Source: Candidatus Bathyarchaeota archaeon (lineage in GTDB: Archaea; Thermoproteota; Bathyarchaeia; TCS64). Taken from it: a DNA stretch of 5,880 bases. A program made the translations under genes and the position numbers. How positions within the stretch are numbered: the first letter of the stretch is position 1; each line of letters starts with the position of its first letter. The notes under the pieces are model-generated. The model was given only the letters and a program-made list of their open reading frames with translations, was not told where the DNA came from and searched no databases. This document shows, one piece after another, positions 1 to 4,289 of this stretch. The stretch spans positions 1 to 5,880 of the forward strand of contig JAFGTA010000038.1 of NCBI GenBank assembly GCA_016934355.1. Reading direction: 5' to 3'.

Positions 1-68
1 CCGTTCCTGACCAGCTTCCTGGCCTTCTCCAGCATGCGGTCTTTGAAGCGCCTGTAGTCTCTATGCAT
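1..68 (-). CDS. N-terminal fragment of an unknown protein, cut by the left edge
   Basis: An ATG at 66-68 on the minus strand opens a frame that stays open to the window edge, giving 22 complete codons. The peptide begins MHRDYRRFKDRMLEKARK and is strongly basic and helix-forming, with charged residues on most faces. It is too short to assign a family. It sits 45 bases downstream of the stop of the 138-residue minus-strand gene. An AT-rich TATA-like stretch is centred about 29 bases ahead of the ATG, which would suit a leaderless or nearly leaderless transcript. The coherent frame, sensible start and upstream box make a real gene likely, but only the start is visible. Confidence 0.55.
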   Translation of the reverse strand, partial: MHRDYRRFKDRMLEKARKLVRN

Positions 69-92
69 CCCACAGTGAAAAACATTCAAAGG

Positions 93-101
93 CTAATATG
101 T
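93..101 (-). promoter_or_regulatory. Possible TATA box for the left-edge gene
   Basis: On the minus strand this reads ACATATTAG within an A-rich context, centred about 29 bases before the ATG at 68. The spacing suits an archaeal TATA box with a very short leader, but the match to a TTTATATA-type box is modest. Confidence 0.3.
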
Positions 102-113
102 TTTAGGGACTCG

Positions 114-530
114 TCACAGGACCTTCTCGAGGTTCGCCGCCTCCTCCATGTGTACGCTGACGATGGCATCGACGTACTCCGATATCTGGAGTAGCTCATC
201 GTCAACGGCCAGCTGGTTCTCGGCGATCCTTGACAATATATTAACGAACCCCAGTGCCTGAAGCTGCAGGCTGACCTTGTTTAGCTCCACCAGGCTGTTC
301 AGCGCATCCCTCGCATGTGGGTCACTGATCTCCTCGATCTGTTGTTCTATCTCTGCGAGGATGGCGTCGTGTCTGCTCTGTAGCCAGTGTACCCGGTTCT
401 GCGTTTCGGTGGGCATCCAGTACCGACGCCCTCGACCGGATAAAAACCTTAGCATCTCCTGAAGGTTACAGGGCTGGAACTCTAAGAGACCCCTGTATAC
501 CTTCCACCCCATTTCGTAGTTGAACTCCAC
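114..530 (-). CDS. Unrecognised helical protein, 138 residues
   Basis: I do not recognise this protein. It starts with GTG at 528-530, and an ATG at codon 7 (510-512) is an alternative start. The first 40 residues contain aromatic and basic patches (GWKVYRGLLEF, SGRGRRYWMP). From about residue 43 onward the sequence is almost entirely helix-forming, with glutamine- and glutamate-rich heptad-like stretches (ILAEIEQQIEEI near 57-68, VELNKVSLQLQAL near 81-93, DDELLQISEYVDAIVSVHMEEAA near 110-132). This suggests a soluble helical bundle or coiled-coil protein. There are no membrane spans, no signal peptide and only one cysteine (C21). The frame stays open for at least 60 bases upstream of the GTG, so the start is uncertain. 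No clear TATA box or Shine-Dalgarno sequence lies before it; read-through from the winged-helix gene 65 bases upstream is possible. Confidence reflects that this is a gene, not its function. Confidence 0.7.
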   Translation of the reverse strand: MEFNYEMGWKVYRGLLEFQPCNLQEMLRFLSGRGRRYWMPTETQNRVHWLQSRHDAILAEIEQQIEEISDPHARDALNSLVELNKVSLQLQALGFVNILSRIAENQLAVDDELLQISEYVDAIVSVHMEEAANLEKVL

Positions 531-567
531 TAGATTCTTCGCGTGTTGTAGAGAATAGAATGGAGAG

Positions 568-572
568 AAAAA
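568..572 (-). terminator. Short U-tract after the winged-helix gene
   Basis: On the minus strand, TTTTT followed by pyrimidine-rich sequence lies about 24 bases after the TAG stop at 596-598. Short U-tracts like this terminate archaeal transcripts. The tract is brief, so read-through into the 138-residue gene is possible. Confidence 0.35.
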
Positions 573-595
573 TTTGGTTTGCAGGCTCCCTGGGG

Positions 596-859
596 CTACC
601 TCAGGTGCTCGATGGCTTCGGGCGAGGTGTAGTACTTGCCGTCAGCGAATAGGAGGGCCTCTGATATCTTCAGGTCCTTGAGGACGTTGAAGAGCTTACC
701 CTCCTTTATCTTGGTCTGCTTGATCTCCTTGAAGGTCTTTGGATCCTTGCAGTGGTTCAGCACCTTGACGCAGTCTTGGTCTGCTAGGTGTTTCTTCATA
801 GACTCTATATTTAGTCCCGTTTTCTTCACCCTTGTATAGCTAAGAAATGAAAGCGACAT
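596..859 (-). CDS. Small winged-helix-like DNA-binding protein
   Basis: This 87-residue lysine-rich protein has the layout of an archaeal winged helix-turn-helix: a first helix (DCVKVLNHCKD, about 29-39), a turn and second helix (TFKEIKQTK, 42-50), a recognition-type helix (KLFNVLKDLKISEALL, 55-70), and a short wing and C-terminal helix (ADGKYYTSPEAIEHLR). The usual role of this fold is transcription regulation, but no family or ligand can be named. The ATG at 857-859 lies only about 12 bases beyond the strong AT box, so transcription may begin inside the first codons; GTG at codon 11 (827-829) or ATG at codon 21 (797-799) may be the real start, and the fold begins after residue 21 in any case. 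A perfect palindrome upstream (894-903) could be its own operator. It lies 70 bases downstream of the iron-sulfur gene. Confidence 0.68.
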   Translation of the reverse strand: MSLSFLSYTRVKKTGLNIESMKKHLADQDCVKVLNHCKDPKTFKEIKQTKIKEGKLFNVLKDLKISEALLFADGKYYTSPEAIEHLR

Positions 860-860
860 A

Positions 861-876
861 TATACAATATATATCT
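861..876 (-). promoter_or_regulatory. AT-rich TATA region of the winged-helix gene
   Basis: On the minus strand this reads AGATATATATTGTATA. It contains two overlapping TATA-type boxes, centred near 871 and 863, and a weaker GATAAATAAG lies just upstream at 875-884. The predicted transcription start, about 25 bases downstream, falls at roughly 837-846, inside the longest possible reading frame of the gene. Confidence 0.5.
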
Positions 877-893
877 TATTTATCCCCGTGAAA

Positions 894-903
894 GGAATAT
901 TCC
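894..903. promoter_or_regulatory. Perfect 10-bp palindrome GGAATATTCC, possible operator
   Basis: GGAATATTCC is fully self-complementary. It lies about 20-30 bases upstream of the TATA region of the winged-helix gene and about 27 bases beyond the stop codon of the iron-sulfur gene. It is placed where an archaeal activator or autoregulator could bind. A 10-bp palindrome can arise by chance, so the role is inferred from position only. Confidence 0.35.
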
Positions 904-929
904 TAGAAGAATAAATACCAGGTCGCTAG

Positions 930-1598
930 CTACCCAGCCGCATTCCTAGGCACCAGTCTTATGGCCTCGGTCGGGCACTTCGAGACGCAGAGGCCGCAGC
1001 CGAAACACCTCGTCTCGTCGTATACCAGCTTCCCGCCCTCCATTCTCCGCGCTTGGAAGACACACCGATCCACACAGTCGCCGCAGTCGTCACACTTGGC
1101 CATGTCGTCCTCTGCGATGTACCTGCTCGTGAGTATCTGGGTGTGCACCCCGTTTCGCACGAGGCTTCCGAGGGTGTGGCAGCAGCAGGGGCAGCAGCTG
1201 CAGATCAATCCGGGCTTGTCTTCTCCCTTCATGGTGTACGCCATGTGCACGAGGCCCGCCTCGTGGCTTCTCCGCAGGACGTCGAGGGCCTCCTCGACTG
1301 TGATGAGCCTGGCTCCGTGGAGCCCCTTCTCCACGAGTAGGTCTGCCTCCTTGTTGACGCTGAGGCAGACGTCGCGGGGGGCGTCGCAGTTGCTGTACTC
1401 GGTCTTGCAGCCGCAGTCCTGAACAGCTATTTTATCGGCCTGTTCGAGTATCTCCTTCATCTCAGTCTGGTCGTAGACTCTGTGCTCTGCGGCGATCTCG
1501 GTGTTCACTGGGATGGTGACTGCCATCTCTATCTCGTCGGCGATCTTCCGGGTGTCTTCGTCGCTGTAGAACCGCACGCCCTCGTACTTGGAGCCCAT
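930..1598 (-). CDS. Cysteine-rich 4Fe-4S dicluster ferredoxin-like protein
   Basis: This 222-residue protein has 18 cysteines in three groups. The C-terminus is a classical two-cluster ferredoxin domain: C169-x2-C172-x2-C175-x3-C179 and C198-x2-C201-x2-C204-x3-C208-P, expected to hold two [4Fe-4S] clusters. In the middle is an unusual run, ICSCCPCCC (C133, C135, C136, C138, C139, C140). The N-terminal half has C62-x-C64-x6-C71-x6-C78 (DCGCKTEYSNC, then DVCL). Uncharacterised iron-sulfur proteins with this general plan are known in methanogens and other anaerobes; the likely job is cytoplasmic electron transfer or redox sensing, but the partner is unknown. There are no membrane spans and no signal peptide. 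The ATG at 1596-1598 is well supported because a TATA box is centred about 27 bases upstream, implying a leaderless transcript. Its neighbours do not identify a pathway. The coding call is very secure and the biochemical role is open. Confidence 0.93.
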   Translation of the reverse strand: MGSKYEGVRFYSDEDTRKIADEIEMAVTIPVNTEIAAEHRVYDQTEMKEILEQADKIAVQDCGCKTEYSNCDAPRDVCLSVNKEADLLVEKGLHGARLITVEEALDVLRRSHEAGLVHMAYTMKGEDKPGLICSCCPCCCHTLGSLVRNGVHTQILTSRYIAEDDMAKCDDCGDCVDRCVFQARRMEGGKLVYDETRCFGCGLCVSKCPTEAIRLVPRNAAG

Positions 1599-1621
1599 GC
1601 CCTATCGGTTACGGGGGCGCG

Positions 1622-1629
1622 ATTTATAG
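1622..1629 (-). promoter_or_regulatory. TATA box of the iron-sulfur gene
   Basis: On the minus strand this reads CTATAAAT, centred about 27 bases before the ATG at 1598. That is the expected archaeal TATA-to-start distance for a leaderless transcript, in an otherwise GC-rich gap. Confidence 0.65.
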
Positions 1630-1630
1630 T

Positions 1631-1645
1631 TTCGCGGATCGCGAA
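1631..1645. promoter_or_regulatory. Inverted repeat TTCGCG-GAT-CGCGAA beside the TATA box
   Basis: Two perfect 6-base arms separated by GAT end one base from the TATA box of the iron-sulfur gene, on its upstream side. This is where the BRE and TFB contacts lie, so a bound regulator could either block or help initiation. The size and symmetry suit a dimeric helix-turn-helix protein. The binding protein is unknown. Confidence 0.5.
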
Positions 1646-1688
1646 CACGGCTGGTTAATGCTTGTTCCGTATTACCTGGAATCATGCG

Positions 1689-1695
1689 AAAAAAA
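1689..1695 (-). terminator. U7 terminator of the MFS gene
   Basis: On the minus strand a run of seven T begins directly after the TAA stop at 1696-1698 of the MFS gene. There is no obvious hairpin, as is usual for intrinsic archaeal termination. It separates the MFS transcript from the iron-sulfur gene, which has its own promoter. Confidence 0.6.
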
Positions 1696-2883
1696 TTAGT
1701 CTCGGCTTTCACGTGGCTCCTGTATGAAGAACGCAGGGAGAAGGGATAAGAGGGTGACGGCAGCGATGTAGGTGAAGCCCCAGTTGAAGCCGTAGTACTC
1801 GACGATGTAGCCGAAGAGTATGCTCGAGAACGAGGCGACTGTGAAGCCTATGGTGAAGTAGAGGCCGAATATCTGGTCAAGCTGGGTGGGCTCGACGCTG
1901 TCGCTGAGGACGCTCTGGACTACTACGGTCTGCACCATGAAGCCTATGGCGAACAGGAGGGCTGCGAGGGGCCAGAAATCCGTGACGTAGTTGAGGGTAA
2001 AATACCCTGCGACGCTCGCGGTCATGATGCCTATGATGAGGGGCTTCCTGTTGACGCGGTCGCTGAGCCACCCCCAGAAGAACGGGCCGAGTACGCCGCC
2101 GAACAGCATCACCGAGTAGAGGACGCTGCTCCTCTCGGGGGTGAAGCCCAGGATGTCTATGAAGTAGAGGGGCAGGAACGTCCTGACGCCCATCCTGAAC
2201 GCCATGACGCTGCGGAGGAGGCTGATGCTGAGCACGTTCCTGTTATTCAGGGATTCCCTGAGCTTCCCCAGGTTCAGCGCGTCCCGTGTGGTCCCCTCTA
2301 CATTGCTGGCGCCTCTGATGAAGAAGATCATTATGAGGCTGAGTACGATGGCGGGCACCGAGAGGACGCTGAGGGTGGACCTCCACCCGATCCTCGACAG
2401 GAGGTAGGCCGCTATCAGCGGCGTGAAGCTGAACGCGAGGCTGGGTATCGCCTGGTTCAGCCCCAGCATGCTGCCCCTCTTCTCGGGGTCCGTGGCCGCC
2501 GAGATGAGGGAGGCGCCTATGGGGTGCTGGGTGCTGCTTCCGACGCCCGCGACGATTGTGAACCCGAAGAAAGTGAAGAACCCTCGGCTCATGGCGGCTG
2601 CGATGTTCATCAAGCTGTTCACGAGGTTGCCTACTCCCACGATGACCCTTCCGCTGGACCAGCGGCGGAAGTAGCCGACGAACATCTGGGGGAAGCCGGC
2701 GGCGAAGGTGGCTGCCGACCTTATGAGACCGAGCTGGGAGTAGCTGAGGGTGAACTCGTCCATTATCTCGGGGTAGAGCATGGGCATGGCTCCGCTGATG
2801 ACGTGGTTCAGCATGTGCAGCAGTATCACGGACCATACTAGGGGCGCCGACTTCGCCTGTTCCTGTTTCTCCTCGGGCGTCAT
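1696..2883 (-). CDS. MFS transporter, 12 membrane helices, substrate unknown
   Basis: This is an integral membrane permease of the major facilitator superfamily, 395 residues from the ATG at 2881-2883 or 403 from an upstream ATG at 2905-2907. In the longer numbering, hydrophobic spans lie near 23-44, 57-79, 87-104, 109-124, 149-170, 175-198, 226-250, 260-282, 290-307, 311-335, 345-368 and 373-395, with a polar central loop near 200-222. The second half carries a good MFS motif A in the loop after the eighth helix (GWLSDRVNRKP, 279-289); the first-half copy (YFRRWSSGRV) is degenerate. GVGSSTQHPIGASL (121-134) resembles the fourth-helix region of fosmidomycin-resistance-type MFS exporters, so a drug or organic-anion exporter is a reasonable guess. 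The shorter start is preferred because the TATA box is about 41 bases ahead of it but only about 17 ahead of the other, and GAGTGA (2889-2894) gives a five-base-spaced ribosome site. Confidence 0.9.
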   Translation of the reverse strand: MTPEEKQEQAKSAPLVWSVILLHMLNHVISGAMPMLYPEIMDEFTLSYSQLGLIRSAATFAAGFPQMFVGYFRRWSSGRVIVGVGNLVNSLMNIAAAMSRGFFTFFGFTIVAGVGSSTQHPIGASLISAATDPEKRGSMLGLNQAIPSLAFSFTPLIAAYLLSRIGWRSTLSVLSVPAIVLSLIMIFFIRGASNVEGTTRDALNLGKLRESLNNRNVLSISLLRSVMAFRMGVRTFLPLYFIDILGFTPERSSVLYSVMLFGGVLGPFFWGWLSDRVNRKPLIIGIMTASVAGYFTLNYVTDFWPLAALLFAIGFMVQTVVVQSVLSDSVEPTQLDQIFGLYFTIGFTVASFSSILFGYIVEYYGFNWGFTYIAAVTLLSLLPAFFIQEPRESRD

Positions 2884-2888
2884 GGCTT

Positions 2889-2894
2889 TCACTC
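2889..2894 (-). promoter_or_regulatory. Ribosome binding site supporting the internal MFS start
   Basis: On the minus strand GAGTGA lies five bases ahead of the ATG at 2883, matching part of the Shine-Dalgarno consensus GGAGGTGA. It sits in the short leader predicted from the upstream TATA box and favours this ATG over the one at 2907. Confidence 0.45.
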
Positions 2895-2915
2895 GAATGC
2901 AAGGCATGATACTTT

Positions 2916-2933
2916 GCTACATATATTTGTAGC
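2916..2933 (-). promoter_or_regulatory. TATA box enclosed in an inverted repeat, MFS promoter/operator
   Basis: On the minus strand this reads GCTACA-AATATA-TGTAGC: two perfect 6-base arms around an AT core. The core forms the TATA box AAATATAT (2921-2928), whose centre predicts a transcription start near 2898. A dimeric repressor bound to the arms would cover the TATA box and exclude TBP, so drug- or metabolite-controlled expression of the MFS gene is a plausible reading. The geometry is directly visible; the regulator is unknown. Confidence 0.55.
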
Positions 2934-2967
2934 GGTACATACCAGAATAGAAGATTTAGGTTGGCTT

Positions 2968-2992
2968 ATAAAATAAACATAAACAGCAAAAA
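2968..2992 (-). terminator. T-rich terminator region after the GNAT gene
   Basis: Downstream of the GNAT stop at 3010-3012, the minus strand has several T tracts (TTTTT at 2988-2992, then TTTATGTTTATTTTA). Multiple short U-tracts are typical of archaeal termination. The same stretch ends in TTTATAAG, so it could also hold a distal TATA box for the MFS gene. Confidence 0.5.
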
Positions 2993-3009
2993 CATCACCA
3001 TCAATCGTT

Positions 3010-3477
3010 TCAGAAGAAGAGAGCGAACTGGACAAGGTCTTCGCCGAGGTACTCCTTGCGGAGGTAAGCCTCCTTCGTGAACCCGAGGGACGCACATAAT
3101 GCATGCATCGCGTGGTTCCAAGGCCGCGTGGATAGCTTCAGCTTCCCCGCCCCACTCCGCTTCGCGTAGCCTACGGCTTCAGTCATCAACCGCCTCCCGA
3201 CGCCCATTCCCCTATACCTCTTATCCACCGCCACAAGGTGTACCTGCGCCGGAGCCTCCACGTTCGCGTCAGTCAGAAGCAGGAACCCATTGGCGGAGCA
3301 GTCCACATCAGCTACGAAGAGCTTCACCCCGGCCCGCTCGGTTCTCTTAACAAAATATTCATCAGAGAATCTAAGCATTCCATGTGCGATCTCGTCATCG
3401 AAAGCCTCGTTGGCGATCTCTGCCAGCCTTTCTGAGTCGTCTTCCCTGAATGGTCTGACATCAGCCAATATGGACAC
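3010..3477 (-). CDS. GNAT-family N-acetyltransferase
   Basis: This protein transfers an acetyl group from acetyl-CoA to an amine; the acceptor is unknown. In the 155-residue form, the domain begins at once with ADVRPFREDDSERLAEIANEAF. Motif A follows at about 79-97 (VHLVAVDKRYRGMGVGRRL), with the acetyl-CoA pyrophosphate-binding pattern R-x-x-G-x-G at R89, G92 and G94. The motif B region has N121 (RPWNHAMHAL) and the SLGF turn at 130-133, followed by KEAYLRKEYLG, reminiscent of RimJ/RimL-like or small-molecule acetyltransferases. A longer frame begins at GTG 3529-3531 and adds 18 residues, but its codons contain the TATA box at 3501-3508. That box is centred about 27 bases before GTG 3475-3477, and the GNAT fold starts right there, so the short start is preferred. 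The gene is transcribed divergently from vapB and has its own T-rich end. Confidence 0.9.
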   Translation of the reverse strand: MSILADVRPFREDDSERLAEIANEAFDDEIAHGMLRFSDEYFVKRTERAGVKLFVADVDCSANGFLLLTDANVEAPAQVHLVAVDKRYRGMGVGRRLMTEAVGYAKRSGAGKLKLSTRPWNHAMHALCASLGFTKEAYLRKEYLGEDLVQFALFF

Positions 3478-3500
3478 TTGAAAGTAACGAGTGTGAACAG

Positions 3501-3508
3501 GATATATG
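3501..3508 (-). promoter_or_regulatory. TATA box of the GNAT gene
   Basis: On the minus strand this reads CATATATC, centred about 27 bases before GTG 3477. This fits leaderless transcription and argues against the longer reading frame from 3531. A second AT box near 3546-3554 could also serve this strand. Confidence 0.5.
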
Positions 3509-3545
3509 CATATGGGAACCCAGTTACCCACACAGAACCGGTATT

Positions 3546-3554
3546 GATATATTT
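3546..3554 (+). promoter_or_regulatory. TATA box of the vapBC operon
   Basis: GATATATTT is centred near 3550 and predicts a transcription start near 3576, at the AAGGAG ribosome site. It is flanked by the TTACCCACA repeats. A TTTATAAG at 3571-3578 is also TATA-like but would place the start inside the gene. Confidence 0.5.
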
Positions 3555-3575
3555 ACCCACATAGCCCTAATTTAT

Positions 3576-3581
3576 AAGGAG
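3576..3581 (+). promoter_or_regulatory. Shine-Dalgarno site that selects the vapB start
   Basis: AAGGAG lies five bases before GTG 3587-3589. It overlaps the other candidate GTG at 3581-3583, which therefore could not use it. Confidence 0.5.
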
Positions 3582-3586
3582 TGTGG

Positions 3587-3826
3587 GTGGAGACGAGTAT
3601 AGTAGAGTTGGACGACAGAGGCAGACTCACCCTCCCCAGTGAGGTGAGGAAAAATCTGAAGATCACGCAAAAGGTCCTGCTCTTGAACGCAGGGGACCAC
3701 GTGAAACTCATCCCGCTGCCTGCAGACCCCTTCAATACCCTGCACGGCGCCCTGAGCATCGAGAAGCCGTTCAACGAGCTCAGGGAAGAAGCCGAAAGGA
3801 TAGCACTCAAGGAAGCCGAGGGGTGA
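3587..3826 (+). CDS. vapB: AbrB/MazE-type antitoxin (VapB-like)
   Basis: This is the antitoxin half of a type II toxin-antitoxin pair: it binds the PIN toxin made by the next gene and, in this family, usually its own promoter. The 79-residue protein opens with an AbrB swapped-hairpin domain (SIVELDDRGRLTLPSEVRKNLKI, about 4-26), including the family pattern D-x-x-G-R-x-x-x-P-x-x-V-R. The C-terminal tail (PADPFNTLHGALSIEKPFNELREEAER, about 45-71) resembles the toxin-wrapping tail of archaeal VapB proteins (DP..LHG.....KPF.ELR.EA). The start at GTG 3587 is chosen for its AAGGAG site at five bases; GTG 3581 would add two residues. The stop is three bases before the vapC ATG, so the two are cotranscribed. 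The repeated ACCCACA words in the promoter are candidate autoregulatory sites. Confidence 0.88.
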   Translation: METSIVELDDRGRLTLPSEVRKNLKITQKVLLLNAGDHVKLIPLPADPFNTLHGALSIEKPFNELREEAERIALKEAEG

Positions 3827-3829
3827 CAC

Positions 3830-4237
3830 ATGCCTCTCCTCGAAAACGACGTCATATTCGCGTACCTAAACCAGCACGATAAGAATCACAAGGCAGCCGA
3901 GCAGGTCTTCGAAGCACTCCGCCTCGGGGAACTACAGCCGGAGGTGTCTAGCGTCGCACTGCTTGAGATGGAGCTTATCTACAGAAGCCGAGGCATCGAG
4001 GAGCTGCTTCTGAGCCACCTCGCGGCCGTCAGCGCGCTCCCTAACATAAAGTATGCGCCACTGACGCCTGACCTAGTACTGGCCAGCGTCTACCTGCGCC
4101 AAACCCTGGGACTCACCTTCTTCGACAGTCACTACGCGGCCACCGCCCTCAACTACGACAGACGGATAATCAGCGCTGACAGGGCGTACGATAAGGTCCC
4201 GGGCATCACAAGGATAGACCCGACCACGTACCTCTGA
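3830..4237 (+). CDS. vapC: PIN-domain ribonuclease toxin (VapC-like)
   Basis: This 135-residue protein has the PIN fold, a Mg2+-dependent RNase that in VapC toxins cuts specific RNAs and stops growth when the antitoxin is lost. The visible acidic positions are E5 in LLENDVIFAYL at the first-strand site, E46/E48 in SVALLEMELIYRS, D99 in LTFFDSHYAATAL, and D117 in IISADRAYDKVPGI. The first site is normally Asp (xDTNV or xDTDV); here the aligned residue is Glu, and D7 sits where Asn or Asp is common. The DKNH segment (17-20) after the first helix is typical of the family. Length is normal. The ATG at 3830 has GGGGTGA of the vapB end as ribosome site, showing tight coupling. The gene ends with TGA, 52 bases before the ABC ATPase. 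The TA pair is secure; catalytic competence is very likely but not certain. Confidence 0.9.
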   Translation: MPLLENDVIFAYLNQHDKNHKAAEQVFEALRLGELQPEVSSVALLEMELIYRSRGIEELLLSHLAAVSALPNIKYAPLTPDLVLASVYLRQTLGLTFFDSHYAATALNYDRRIISADRAYDKVPGITRIDPTTYL

Positions 4238-4244
4238 TTCACTA

Positions 4245-4252
4245 CATTTAAG
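4245..4252 (+). promoter_or_regulatory. Weak TATA-like box before the ABC ATPase
   Basis: CATTTAAG lies about 41 bases before the ATG at 4290, giving a predicted leader of roughly 14 bases that contains GAGGG (4279-4283). It could make the ATPase independent of vapBC; read-through from vapC is also possible because no U-tract separates them. Confidence 0.35.
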
Positions 4253-4289
4253 CGCAGATGCTGGACTATTGTCTGTTAGAGGGTAGCCT

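Larger units (their letters stand above)
3524..3588. repeat. Repeated ACCCACA word in the vapB/GNAT promoter, possible operator
   Basis: TTACCCACA occurs as a direct repeat at 3524-3532 and 3553-3561, 29 bases apart. The 7-base core recurs in inverted orientation (TGTGGGT) at 3582-3588, overlapping the start of vapB. The second copy overlaps the end of the vapB TATA box. AbrB-type antitoxins usually bind their own promoter, alone or with the toxin, so these may be VapB(C) sites. The repeats are seen; the binding is inferred. Confidence 0.45.

Noticed and set aside
961..1422. Plus-strand open frame of 153 codons opposite the iron-sulfur gene
   Set aside because: It is antisense to a gene with clear ferredoxin motifs, its translation is low-complexity (Ser, Pro and Arg rich) with no domain, and it has no promoter or ribosome site.
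930..1598. Iron-sulfur protein as a pyruvate or indolepyruvate oxidoreductase ferredoxin subunit
   Set aside because: It is much longer than a PorD-type subunit, has additional cysteine groups, and no oxidoreductase subunits lie nearby.
2243..2902. Minus-strand 219-codon frame inside the MFS gene
   Set aside because: It is an alternate-frame shadow; the translation is His, Arg and Pro rich without structure, whereas the MFS frame shows twelve membrane helices and motif A.
2965..2973. Plus-strand TATA box CTTATAAAA before the GNAT gene end
   Set aside because: Transcription from it would run antisense into the GNAT gene with no plus-strand frame of its own; the same bases are better explained as the T-rich terminator region of the minus-strand gene.
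3513..3522. TGGG-AA-CCCA short inverted arms near the GNAT promoter
   Set aside because: Four-base arms are expected by chance; the longer TTACCCACA repeats are the more credible signal in this region.
3553..3855. Minus-strand 100-codon frame opposite vapB
   Set aside because: It is serine-rich shadow sequence opposite an AbrB domain; the divergent GNAT promoter lies elsewhere.
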